DNA of 64,000 bases, taken from positions 558,001 to 622,000 of the forward strand of contig NZ_FSRT01000002.1 of NCBI RefSeq assembly GCF_900143015.1. Direction: 5' to 3'. This document shows positions 36,839 through 45,273 of the stretch, piece after piece (the stretch's first letter is position 1; each line of letters begins with the position of its first letter). A program made the translations under genes and the position numbers. Below the pieces are notes generated by a model. The model had not been told where the DNA came from and did not search any database. It saw only the letters and a list, made by a program, of their open reading frames with translations. Source of the DNA: Fibrobacter sp. UWB11 (GTDB lineage Bacteria > Fibrobacterota > Fibrobacteria > Fibrobacterales > Fibrobacteraceae).

Positions 36839-38632
36839 TTAGTTCACGCGGTTAAATGCGTAACCGATAGCAACCTTTTCCGTGCTAGAAAGGTTGTTGT
36901 AGCGCTTGATCTTGATCGTCAGCGGATCAGAAGTCGGAGCTACGAAATCGACAAGTTCGAACGGATTGTACGCCGTAGCCGAAGAAGCAATCTTTTTGCC
37001 ATTCTGCCAAACGCTCAAGTCGAGGTCCTGCGCAACTCTACGATATCTCATGGCAAATTCACCAGAAGTCAACCAAGAAATTGCAATACGGTAACGTCTG
37101 CCCTGCTTGATATTTGCTTCTGTGAACTTGATTTCGCGATCAGAATCGAAGTTGGAATTATTATTACCAGCCCAGAAGTTCCAACGGTTATCCTTACCCT
37201 GTGCAAAATTCCCATAGTACGGAATACCCGCTTCAAAGTCATTCGTGCCATCAATGTCGAATTCCGGATTCTGAACAGGATTACTGCCCACAATCAAGAC
37301 AGCCTTGACGAGTTCAGGATGCCACCACAAGAACGGATGGTTAGAAAGCAAGTTTGCAGTCATGCCCGCCATAAACGGAGTTGCAGCACTCGTTCCATTG
37401 AAGTAACCGTTATAGGTGTCACCCGGTTTTGCCGTGTACGACGGATCATCCGGGAAAATGAAGTTCGTATAGTTCGCAACTTCCGGCTTGTCGCTAAAAG
37501 TACGGCCATTCTTGGAAGAAGAATAATCCACGTACTTGTTATCTACCGGGGAAATAGCGCCAACGGAAATAGCGTTGAGAGCCCTGCTCGGAGAACCAAC
37601 GAAGCTTTCGCGACCTTCGTTGCTTGCAGCAACAAATTCAACCACGCCATTTTCATAGATATAGTTGTCCATTGTTGCATCGCCATCCGTGTAATCGCCT
37701 ACATCATTTTCAATGACATAGTCCCAGGAATTCGAGCCCACCAGAATCGGTGTTGTGTAATTGGCAGGATTTGCCGGGCCATAAACATCTTGCAAGCCAT
37801 AAAGCTTTGACTCCGGAGCTGTTGTCTGCAAGATTCTCATTACACCGATTGCATGGGTAGAATACGAATTGCAAGGAAGTTCCAACTGCTGGAAATAACC
37901 GGGATTTATATAGTTTCTCGGAACGCAGCCACCTTCATTGTAATGGACGCCAACGCCCTTTCCCTTAATGCCGTTGTTGTGCGCATAAGCCGTCACGCCA
38001 GACTTCACAAGGATTCTTCTATAATCCCAGAATTCGTTCACGCCATAAGTAATTTGCGGCTTCGGCTTTTTATATTCCGAGATATACGTTGTTTCGTTGC
38101 TCGAAAGTTCCTTTTCGATTTCGCTAGCCGTCAAATAGGCAATACGCGGTGCTCTAAAGGATTTTCTAGAACTATCGTACTTCTTTCTACGCTTATCAGC
38201 TTTATCCAGGTAATCCTTTTCGCTCACCTTGGAACCATTCAGCCAATACACCTTCTGATTCGATTCCGAATTGAATTCATATCGACCATTTGTGTTTTGC
38301 ACAGTGGCATCGTTCACCTTGATATCGCTAATGACAACCTTAATCTTCTGGACATCGGAATCGTTGATTTCGTATTTCAACGAGCCTTTGCCCTTGAGAG
38401 AGCCGCCACGGCGACCCAACAAGTCGGACGTCACCAGAACGCTGCGCTTTAGGTTGTTTTTCTTTTGTGCTTCAACGAATTTCTGGACGCCCTTGTCCAT
38501 ACGGGATTCGGCAGATTCACCCACCAATTCCGTTTCAAGGACATCAGCGTCTTTGGAAATCGGCTTTGCATAAGAAGCGGATCCTCCTACAAGAACCGCC
38601 ATTGCTGTCAATGCCAGCATTTTTTTATTCAT
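36839..38632 (-). CDS. Secreted subtilisin-like (S8) protease
   Basis: The 597-residue protein has a signal peptide (ASYA), a long propeptide-like region (about 25-205), then an S8 domain. The His region is NSYSTHAIGVMRIL near residue 260, the Asn region VEFVAASNEGRE near 330, and the Ser region GYFNGTSAATPFMAGM near 415. A C-terminal jelly-roll follows (about 490-597). Where subtilases have the catalytic Asp (VxVIDTG) this protein reads GVGVHYNEGG, so the acid would be Glu or has been replaced. It may be an active variant or a pseudoprotease. A 27-nt palindrome lies 35 nt upstream of the ATG. Confidence 0.85.
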   Translation of the reverse strand: MNKKMLALTAMAVLVGGSASYAKPISKDADVLETELVGESAESRMDKGVQKFVEAQKKNNLKRSVLVTSDLLGRRGGSLKGKGSLKYEINDSDVQKIKVVISDIKVNDATVQNTNGRYEFNSESNQKVYWLNGSKVSEKDYLDKADKRRKKYDSSRKSFRAPRIAYLTASEIEKELSSNETTYISEYKKPKPQITYGVNEFWDYRRILVKSGVTAYAHNNGIKGKGVGVHYNEGGCVPRNYINPGYFQQLELPCNSYSTHAIGVMRILQTTAPESKLYGLQDVYGPANPANYTTPILVGSNSWDYVIENDVGDYTDGDATMDNYIYENGVVEFVAASNEGRESFVGSPSRALNAISVGAISPVDNKYVDYSSSKNGRTFSDKPEVANYTNFIFPDDPSYTAKPGDTYNGYFNGTSAATPFMAGMTANLLSNHPFLWWHPELVKAVLIVGSNPVQNPEFDIDGTNDFEAGIPYYGNFAQGKDNRWNFWAGNNNSNFDSDREIKFTEANIKQGRRYRIAISWLTSGEFAMRYRRVAQDLDLSVWQNGKKIASSATAYNPFELVDFVAPTSDPLTIKIKRYNNLSSTEKVAIGYAFNRVN

Positions 38633-38666
38633 AGTACACTCCTATTTTATTACTCCTATTATTTAT

Positions 38667-38693
38667 TTTCATGATACATTTTGTATCATGAAA
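38667..38693. promoter_or_regulatory. 27-nt perfect palindrome upstream of the subtilase (operator candidate)
   Basis: TTTCATGATACA and TGTATCATGAAA are exact reverse complements separated by TTT. The A+T-rich arms and lack of a T-run argue for a protein-binding site rather than a terminator. Confidence 0.6.
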
Positions 38694-38765
38694 TCTAGTT
38701 TAGCAATTTTTCGAGGTATTTTGTCACAAATTATAGGACAGCAATAATATTTTTCTCATACAACT

Positions 38766-38790
38766 TAATTACTTTCAAGTAAAGTAATTA
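38766..38790. promoter_or_regulatory. TAATTACTTT/AAAGTAATTA inverted repeat
   Basis: Perfect 10-bp arms, 5-nt spacer, with a third half-site AAGTAATT at 38799-38806. The same AAAGTAATTA occurs near 15460 upstream of the SPWWVQ gene. Confidence 0.4.
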
Positions 38791-38990
38791 TAAGATAAAG
38801 TAATTTTCAATTCATTTACACATAATAAACAAACTATGCAATATTATAAACAAGTCATCAACATTTGATAAATTTGTACGAGATAAAGATTTTTGGATTC
38901 CGAGAACAAAAATCAAAAAGTTGCATTGAGCAAGCGGTGAATATTTTGCGAAATTGCAGCTACAGGTTCCGCGAAAAAAAAACGACTATA

Positions 38991-39024
38991 AAAAAGGAAA
39001 ACCGCAGCGGTTGCTGCGGCTTTT
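38991..39024. terminator. Bidirectional terminator after the ABC operon
   Basis: ACCGCAGC/GCTGCGGC with GGTT loop; T4 on the plus side, TTTCCTTTTTT on the minus side, where the ABC importer genes end. Confidence 0.7.
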
Positions 39025-39037
39025 CGCACAAATGGCG

Positions 39038-39062
39038 CCCCCGGAATAAATCCGGGGTGACA
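39038..39062. repeat. Palindromic repeat, CCCCGGA arms
   Basis: CCCCGGA, loop ATAAA, TCCGGGG then TGACAA; a member of the repeat family with a variant loop. Confidence 0.6.
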
Positions 39063-39150
39063 ATTGCATTAGTTGCGTTCTTCGAACGCAGTAATCTTCG
39101 GCTCGGTCATAAAAACAAGCAAGCTTGTTTTCGCGACTCTCGCCTTTCGA

Positions 39151-39960
39151 TTACTTCTTAGAACGATGGCTGTTCTTGATCCATTCAGTCTTGTGGACTT
39201 CCGGAATGTCATCGAGCAAGCGGAGCGTGTGCGGTTCGTTCGTGTTGTCGAGCACTTCAGCAGGAGTACCCTGGTTCACGATCTTACCGTCGTGCATGAT
39301 GAAGATTCGGTCAGAAACGTAGTTTGCAAGACCGATATCGTGGGTCACGAACACCACGGTCATCTTCAGCTCGTCTTTCAACTTGCGGAGGTAATCGAGG
39401 ATGTTTGCACGAACGCAGGCGTCCACCATGGAGGTAGCTTCGTCAGCGATAAGGACCTTCGGACGGAGTGCGAAGATACGGGCGAGAAGCATACGCTGCA
39501 TCTGACCACCGGAGAGTTCGAACGGATACTTGCCTTCGATATCAGCCGGGGTAACGTTCACAGCCATGAGGCCTTCGTCAACGCGACGACGGACTTCTTC
39601 CTTGGACGGCTTGTCCTTGAGGATGTTGAGTGCGTCTTCGAGCTGGCTACGGATGGTGAAGAACTGGTTGAAGCAACCGAACGGGTCCTGGAAAACGGAC
39701 TGGACTTCGTTCCAGTGGTCCTTCAGGTTCTTGATCGGCTTGTCGCGATAGAGGAACTGACCGCGAGTCGGCTGGTAAAGGCCGAGCATGATCTTTGCAA
39801 GCACGGACTTACCGCAACCAGAACCACCCACGATGGAGATGAATTCTTCGTCGTAGATATCGAAGGAAACGTCCTTAACGGCAGTCTTCAGGTTCTTGCC
39901 GGCACCAAAGTCCTTGCTGATGCGCTTGGCAGAAAAAACAATGGGCTTATCACTTTGCAT
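39151..39960 (-). CDS. Peptide-type ABC importer, ATP-binding subunit 2 (DppF/OppF-like)
   Basis: The 269-residue ATPase has Walker A GGSGCGKSVLAK near residue 47, the signature ELSGGQMQRMLLARIFAL near 150, Walker B KVLIADEAT and the H-loop VFVTHDIGL. It couples ATP hydrolysis to uptake by the importer encoded upstream. It is the last gene of a five-gene operon and overlaps the previous ATPase gene by 11 bp. The usual C-terminal oligopeptide-binding (OppF-type) extension is short or missing. Confidence 0.93.
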   Translation of the reverse strand: MQSDKPIVFSAKRISKDFGAGKNLKTAVKDVSFDIYDEEFISIVGGSGCGKSVLAKIMLGLYQPTRGQFLYRDKPIKNLKDHWNEVQSVFQDPFGCFNQFFTIRSQLEDALNILKDKPSKEEVRRRVDEGLMAVNVTPADIEGKYPFELSGGQMQRMLLARIFALRPKVLIADEATSMVDACVRANILDYLRKLKDELKMTVVFVTHDIGLANYVSDRIFIMHDGKIVNQGTPAEVLDNTNEPHTLRLLDDIPEVHKTEWIKNSHRSKK

Positions 39961-40948
39961 AATCGCACCTCACGTCACGATCGCCGACAATGCGGAGATT
40001 CTGGGTATTCTTCTTGCAGTCCGGGCATGCCTTGCTGCAACGCGGAGCGAAGCGGCAGCCCACAATCTTGTTCTTGAGGCTCGGAGGAGCACCTTCGATA
40101 GCCACCGGATGGCGGCCACGCTGGCTAGCTTCGGTACTGAGCATAGCGCCCATAAGAGCCTGCGTATACGGATGACGCGGATCCTTGACGACCTGTTCCG
40201 CGGTACCCTTTTCGACGATTTCGCCTGCGTACATGATGGCGATGTTGTCTGCCACATGGTAGAGGAGCGGAAGTTCGTGGGTAATGAAGATCATCGTCGA
40301 GAAGATGCCCTTGTCCAAGAGATCGAAAATCATCTTGATTACTTCCTTCTGCGTGGAAACGTCCAAAGCAGAAGTCGGTTCATCAGCGATAACCATTTGC
40401 GGGTTGAGCAAGGTAGAAATACCGATCACGGAACGCTGGCGTTCACCTGCGGTAAGCTGGATCGGATAGGAGTTCAACACGCGCTTCGTGTCCATGCCGA
40501 ACAAGTCAAAGCGTTCACAAAGGCGGTCATAGACTTCCTTCATGTCGATTGCCTTGCCGGGCTGCTGGTGAGCAGCGATCACGTCGGCAGCGATATCCTT
40601 GATTTTGCGGACCGGGTTCAAGGCGTTGAATGCACCCTGCGGAATCATGGAAACCTTCTGAGCGAGAACGTTAGCACGAACATCTTCGATGCTGCGGTTC
40701 ATGAGGGATTCCATCTTGTCGCCGCTCTTGACGCGAACGTCACCCGTTTCCGGGTAAAGCGGCGGGATGCACATGCCCATAAGGCCAGAAACGAGCGTGG
40801 ACTTACCGCAACCAGATTCACCGGCGATACCGAGAATTTCCCCCTGCTTCATGGAGAAGGACACGTCTGTAACAGCGTGAGTCTTGTCTCCAAAACGGCC
40901 GAGGTAATAAAGACCCAAGTGGTCAACTTCAAAAACATTTTCAGACAT
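39950..40948 (-). CDS. Peptide-type ABC importer, ATP-binding subunit 1 (DppD/OppD-like)
   Basis: The 332-residue ATPase has Walker A GESGCGKSTL near residue 40, the signature QLTAGERQRSVIGIS near 168, Walker B MVIADEPTSALD and the H-loop FITHELPLL. The C-terminus has the Opp/Dpp family Cys cluster (CRFAPRCSKACPDC), which in relatives binds an iron-sulfur cluster. It forms the ATPase pair with the next gene. Confidence 0.94.
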   Translation of the reverse strand: MSENVFEVDHLGLYYLGRFGDKTHAVTDVSFSMKQGEILGIAGESGCGKSTLVSGLMGMCIPPLYPETGDVRVKSGDKMESLMNRSIEDVRANVLAQKVSMIPQGAFNALNPVRKIKDIAADVIAAHQQPGKAIDMKEVYDRLCERFDLFGMDTKRVLNSYPIQLTAGERQRSVIGISTLLNPQMVIADEPTSALDVSTQKEVIKMIFDLLDKGIFSTMIFITHELPLLYHVADNIAIMYAGEIVEKGTAEQVVKDPRHPYTQALMGAMLSTEASQRGRHPVAIEGAPPSLKNKIVGCRFAPRCSKACPDCKKNTQNLRIVGDRDVRCDYAK

Positions 40949-40958
40949 TTTTTACCTC

Positions 40959-41804
40959 TTACTTGCGCAGGCGCGGGTTGAAGACGCCTTCCATGGAAGT
41001 ATTGATCAGGTAGAGAGCAAACACCGTGAGGGTAACGACGATCGTTGCCGGGATGAAAGCAATCCAGATGGAGTCGGAGAGAGCACCGTTGTCCTTAGCC
41101 TGGTTCAAGATGATGCCGAGGCTAGTGGAATCGACAGGGCCAAGACCGATCATGGAGATGGAAGCTTCGGAAAGAATACCGGAAGACACCTGCATGATGA
41201 ACACCATGAACACATACGAGAGCAAGTACGGAAGCACATGCTTGATCACAATCGTGAGTGTCGATGCACCGTTGATACGGGCAAGAGCGATGTGGTCGCG
41301 GCTACGGAGAGAAGAAGCCTGGGCACGAACGGCACGGGCAGACCAGCTCCAAGCGGTAAGACCGATGATAAGACCGATCAAGGTGAGGGAACGGCCATCC
41401 TTAACAGCGGAGCTGATAAGAACGAGAATCACGAACTGCGGGATAACGATGAAGATGTTGGTGAGCATGTTCAATACTTCATCAACCCAGCCACCGCGGA
41501 AACCGCCGAACAAACCGATAAGCACACCAATCGTCGTAGCAATGATACCAGCAACGAAGCCCACATAGAGAGAGCTGCGGAGACCGGCAATCAAGAGAGA
41601 CACATAGTCACGGCCGAGGTGGTCCGTGCCGAGCCAGTGAGCAGAGCTAGAACCTGCATACGGGCCAGCGACGATGTCACGGGCGTGGGTGTCAACGTTA
41701 TAGAACAAAGGTCCAAAGATGGCGATGAGGAGCGTGAGCACAAAGATGGACACGCCGATTACGAACATCGGGGACTTGAGAAGGTTTCTTAAAAGCTTAC
41801 CCAT
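40959..41804 (-). CDS. Peptide-type ABC importer permease (DppC-like)
   Basis: The 281-residue permease has about six membrane helices. It has the family N-terminus (MFVIGVSIFVLTLLIAIFGP), the periplasmic HWLGTDHLGRDYVSLLIAG motif, and the EAA loop ALARINGASTLTIVIKHVLP that docks the ATPase. It pairs with the DppB-like permease whose stop is 3 nt upstream. The substrate is probably oligopeptides by family, but this is not shown. Confidence 0.94.
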   Translation of the reverse strand: MGKLLRNLLKSPMFVIGVSIFVLTLLIAIFGPLFYNVDTHARDIVAGPYAGSSSAHWLGTDHLGRDYVSLLIAGLRSSLYVGFVAGIIATTIGVLIGLFGGFRGGWVDEVLNMLTNIFIVIPQFVILVLISSAVKDGRSLTLIGLIIGLTAWSWSARAVRAQASSLRSRDHIALARINGASTLTIVIKHVLPYLLSYVFMVFIMQVSSGILSEASISMIGLGPVDSTSLGIILNQAKDNGALSDSIWIAFIPATIVVTLTVFALYLINTSMEGVFNPRLRK

Positions 41805-41806
41805 GA

Positions 41807-43225
41807 TTACTTACCTCCCATCTGGAGACCGGCCTTGACACGCGGGTCAAAGACAGCGATCAAAACGTCAACTGCAAAGTTTGCAACGAGAACGCAAGTA
41901 GAAATCATCAAGGTGCAACCCTGAATTGTTGCGTAGTCGTTCTTCTGAATGGCATTGAGCATTGCCATACCGAGACCCGGATAAGAGAAGATCATTTCGG
42001 TAATGAGAGCACCGCCCACCATGGCACCGAGGCTCTGGGCAAGACCAGTGAGCTGCGGAAGCATAGCGTTGCGGAACACGTAGCTGATGATCTTGCCTTC
42101 GCGGAGACCGAGCCACTTTGCATACTTCATATAATCAGTACCGAGTTCGTAAATGGACATGGAACGCATACCCGTTGCCTGACCCGAAAGAAGAATCGGG
42201 AATACAGAGAAGAACGGGAGCACGTAGTACCAGCTGACGCTCTTGAAGCAAGACCAGCTGAACGTGAGTTCCGGAATATCCGGGCTATAAGCGCCCATAG
42301 CCGGGAACCAGCCGAGCGTGATGGAGAAGAATGCGACCAAGAGCATACCGAACACGAAGAACGGCACACCATTTAAGAACATGGCGCACGGGAAGAATAC
42401 CTTGTCGAAAATGCCGCGCTTGTATGCAGCGAAAGCACCGAGAAGGTTACCCACGATCCAGCCGAGAAGAATCGTCGGAGCCTGGATAGCGAGCGTCCAC
42501 GGGAGGGACTTCTTGATAACGTTTGTCACCGGTTCGTTGTTCTGGTAAGAGAGACCGAGGTCACCGTGGAACACCTTGCCGATATAGCTAAAGAACTGAG
42601 AAACTGCAGAGGAGAGCTTCGGATCGGTCTTCATGACCGGCTGATCGACCATGACGGTATCGATGCGTTCGGCCTGGACCTTTTCCATGACAGGGATCTT
42701 GTCAGCAGCAGCAACTTCAGCAGCGGCCTTGGCTCCCTTCTTGCCCTTCTTCATCTTGTGATGATGACGATGGGCTTTCTTGCCCTTCTTGCCTTTCTGA
42801 GCGGCAGGAGCCTTTTCGACAAACACCGGATTGCCAGCTTCGTCGAGCTTCTGGCGTTCGACCATCACCGGATTACCGGCTTCGTCAACAACCTTGACAA
42901 CGTTCACGACCGGCTGGCCGTTGGCGTCGAGCTGCGGAACCTTCTGCATCACGACATTGCCGTTAGCGTCCGTTTCCGGTTCATAGATAACGTTTCCATC
43001 CTTGTCCAATTCGGCCATACCGAAGGAAACGAGGAGTTCAGCCTTTTTCTTCTGAGCTTCAGTCGGAGAAAGGCCCTTACCGGCTTGACCCATGATAATG
43101 TCAACCGGGTTGTTGTCGCCGAGACGCGGCAACGCAAAGTTGAGTGCCACTGCGCAGACGAAGGTCAGCAAGTACCAGAACGCCTTCTGCAGGACATAAC
43201 GTAGCATAGGATATTGTTTAAGCAT
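41807..43225 (-). CDS. Peptide-type ABC importer permease (DppB-like) with large charged insert
   Basis: The 472-residue permease is about 150 residues longer than usual DppB/OppB proteins. The N-terminal helix and LPRLGDNNPVDIIMGQAG are normal, as are the C-terminal five helices with the EAA loop (YMKYAKWLGLREGKIISYVF) and GLGMAMLNAIQKNDY. Between them (about 65-200) is an insert with repeats of DANGNPV-type units and a Lys/His-rich run (KKGKKAHRHHHKMKKGKKG). By topology the insert should lie outside the cytoplasm. It may bind metal, nucleic acid or cell-wall polymer; none of this is proven. Confidence 0.9.
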   Translation of the reverse strand: MLKQYPMLRYVLQKAFWYLLTFVCAVALNFALPRLGDNNPVDIIMGQAGKGLSPTEAQKKKAELLVSFGMAELDKDGNVIYEPETDANGNVVMQKVPQLDANGQPVVNVVKVVDEAGNPVMVERQKLDEAGNPVFVEKAPAAQKGKKGKKAHRHHHKMKKGKKGAKAAAEVAAADKIPVMEKVQAERIDTVMVDQPVMKTDPKLSSAVSQFFSYIGKVFHGDLGLSYQNNEPVTNVIKKSLPWTLAIQAPTILLGWIVGNLLGAFAAYKRGIFDKVFFPCAMFLNGVPFFVFGMLLVAFFSITLGWFPAMGAYSPDIPELTFSWSCFKSVSWYYVLPFFSVFPILLSGQATGMRSMSIYELGTDYMKYAKWLGLREGKIISYVFRNAMLPQLTGLAQSLGAMVGGALITEMIFSYPGLGMAMLNAIQKNDYATIQGCTLMISTCVLVANFAVDVLIAVFDPRVKAGLQMGGK

Positions 43226-43242
43226 TTGTAGTCCTTTATCCT

Positions 43243-45060
43243 TTATTTAGCAAGCTTCAAATTCCAAAGGGTCTTGGTACCCGAAGCCACCCACGGAAGC
43301 TGAGCAGGAGCGTACGGGTTTGCAGCGGTCGGCCAGTTCGTCCAGACGCGGTCGCTGAATTCATAGAACTGTTCCGGCAAGTAAACCAGCGGAATAGACG
43401 GCTGGTCTTCCATGAAGATCTTGTTGAGTTCGCGGTAAGCAGTTGCGATAGAATCGGCGTTCTTCATGAGCGGGATTGCAGAAAGGAGTTTGTCCACTTC
43501 CGGACGGAAACCTTCGGTACCCGGCTGGTTGTAACGACCGATATTCGTGCCAGCCCAGGCGCCAAGCGGCTGCCAATCGCGGCTTGCCATGATTTCGTTG
43601 AAGCGGCTCCACGGAAGGGACGGAGTCACGTCAGCAACAGGCTTGTGCATGATGAGGTCGAAGTTACCGAGACCCATAGCCGGCCAGTAAGAACCGCCGT
43701 CCACGAAGCCTTCACGAATATCGATACCAGCCTTACGCATACCTTCAACAGCGATGGTCACCATAGCTTCCCAGTCGGTCCAGCCGTTCGGGCTCGTGAT
43801 GTACATCGTCGGAATCTTTTCGCCCTTGGCATTTTCCATGTGGTCGAGCGTACCGTCGCTATTCCATACGGACTTGTAGCCTGCTTCGGAAAGCATCTGC
43901 TTCACAGTTTCGACGCGTTCCTTTTCGTCGGTGATGGTGAGCTTGACACCATACTTAGCGAGGTCTTCATCGCTAATGTACTTGCCTTCGAGATTGGTCG
44001 GCATGATGAGGCCCGGCTTGATCTGGTCCGTGTAGTCGGACACAGCGAACTTGCGGAGAGCCATGTAGTCAATAGCGGTTGCAAGAGCACGGCGGAAGCG
44101 CTTGTCGTTAAGCGGTTCCTTCATCGTGTTGATGATGAGCATCGGCATTGCACCCGGCAAGAAGTAAGGCGGTTCATTGAGCCATGTGTGCACGCCAGCG
44201 CCAGCCTTGCGGTTGATACGCGGGATGTAGCTCTGAGAAGCGTCGAGGTTGCCGCTACGCATAGCGATCGTGTTATGTTCGTTGTTCTTGTAAATCGGGT
44301 GAACAATATACTTCGGAGCAGGGAGCTTGCCTTCGTGAAGAGCGGCGTTGCCCCAGTAGTCGTCACGGCGTTCAAGAATAATCTTGTTCGGGTCAGCACT
44401 GCGGAGAGCGTACGGACCGGAAACAACCGGGTTCTGGTCCATCGGAAGTTTCTTCACTTCGTCCTTGGAGCCGAGCTTTTCGATAAGCGGTTCAAACACG
44501 TGAGCCGGAACGATACGGATGGCCTGCAACAAGTCCATCACAGAAAGCGGGTTATTACGCTGCTTCTTGTTGATAAGGAAAGCAATGCGTTCCACCTCAC
44601 CTGCCGGTTCGGATTTAATAGTATCAACATGGATTGCGGAAATCTGTTCGCTAGTGTTGATGGAGCCCATCGTGTAGATGAACTTCACATCACGAGAAGT
44701 AACCTTTTCGCCATCGCTCCACTTTGCAGCCGGGTTCAAGTCAACAACGATGCTATCGTTGTTCTTGTTCACGAGCGAGCCGAGGAGAGATTCAATTTCA
44801 CCCGTCAGGGAGTTGTACGTCAAAAGCGGTTCATACATCAAGTTGAAACGACCGCTCACAGGCCACGTCGTCATCCAGCTTTCTGCAAGGGGGTTGAACG
44901 TACCAGGAGCATCATTCTGCTGCCCAGACAAGTAGAGCGTTTCCTGACGCGGCAAAGAACCGCTGGCGAGCTCGTCTTGCGATGAGCTACCGCACCCAAA
45001 AAGTGCGCCAGTTGCCGAAAGCACCAAGGCCGTTCTAGCAATCGATTTCAGTCCAATCAT
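43243..45060 (-). CDS. Peptide-type ABC importer, substrate-binding lipoprotein (SBP family 5)
   Basis: The 605-residue lipoprotein has a signal peptide ending in the lipobox ALFGC. The SBP_bac_5 fold shows LAESWMTTWPVSGRFNLMYE, AAKWSDGEKVTSRDVKFIY, NKRQRNNPLS, DKRFRRALATAIDY near residue 320 and a late QPSIPLVYLPEQFYEF. It captures the substrate in the periplasm for the two permeases downstream. It is first in the operon, with GAGGA before the ATG. Oligopeptide is the family default ligand. Confidence 0.94.
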   Translation of the reverse strand: MIGLKSIARTALVLSATGALFGCGSSSQDELASGSLPRQETLYLSGQQNDAPGTFNPLAESWMTTWPVSGRFNLMYEPLLTYNSLTGEIESLLGSLVNKNNDSIVVDLNPAAKWSDGEKVTSRDVKFIYTMGSINTSEQISAIHVDTIKSEPAGEVERIAFLINKKQRNNPLSVMDLLQAIRIVPAHVFEPLIEKLGSKDEVKKLPMDQNPVVSGPYALRSADPNKIILERRDDYWGNAALHEGKLPAPKYIVHPIYKNNEHNTIAMRSGNLDASQSYIPRINRKAGAGVHTWLNEPPYFLPGAMPMLIINTMKEPLNDKRFRRALATAIDYMALRKFAVSDYTDQIKPGLIMPTNLEGKYISDEDLAKYGVKLTITDEKERVETVKQMLSEAGYKSVWNSDGTLDHMENAKGEKIPTMYITSPNGWTDWEAMVTIAVEGMRKAGIDIREGFVDGGSYWPAMGLGNFDLIMHKPVADVTPSLPWSRFNEIMASRDWQPLGAWAGTNIGRYNQPGTEGFRPEVDKLLSAIPLMKNADSIATAYRELNKIFMEDQPSIPLVYLPEQFYEFSDRVWTNWPTAANPYAPAQLPWVASGTKTLWNLKLAK

Positions 45061-45220
45061 TTGAGTCCTCTTAGAATAGGCCCACCTTGGGCCCTTTAAT
45101 GAAAATTCGAATCTAATATAGATTATTCCAATTCAAAATTATTTTTGAACTTGGTAAAAATCCCTTGATGATTTCTCAAACCGGATTAAGAAATTTTTAC
45201 ATTTAGAAATGTTTACAAAC

Positions 45221-45262
45221 TAGTTGTTGGTCAACAGTCATTGGCCATTATTATTGGATAAC
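45221..45262. repeat. TTGGTCA-type repeat near the uvrC 3' end
   Basis: ACTAGTTGTTGGTCAACAG, CATTGGCCA and TTATTGGATAAC resemble the stretch at 8020-8110. Confidence 0.35.
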
Positions 45263-45273
45263 AGCTGGAAGAG

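Larger units (their letters stand above)
38633..39150. other. A+T-rich intergenic region with palindromes
   Basis: No gene is seen. It holds the palindrome at 38667-38693, the AAAGTAATTA inverted repeat at 38766-38790, a bidirectional terminator at 38991-39024, a palindromic repeat at 39038-39062 and a GGCTCGGTCAT...CTCGCCTTT repeat at 39098-39146. Confidence 0.65.

Noticed and set aside
38865-39161. Short plus-strand open frame in the subtilase upstream region
   Set aside because: It has no ribosome site or domain and crosses a terminator and two repeats.
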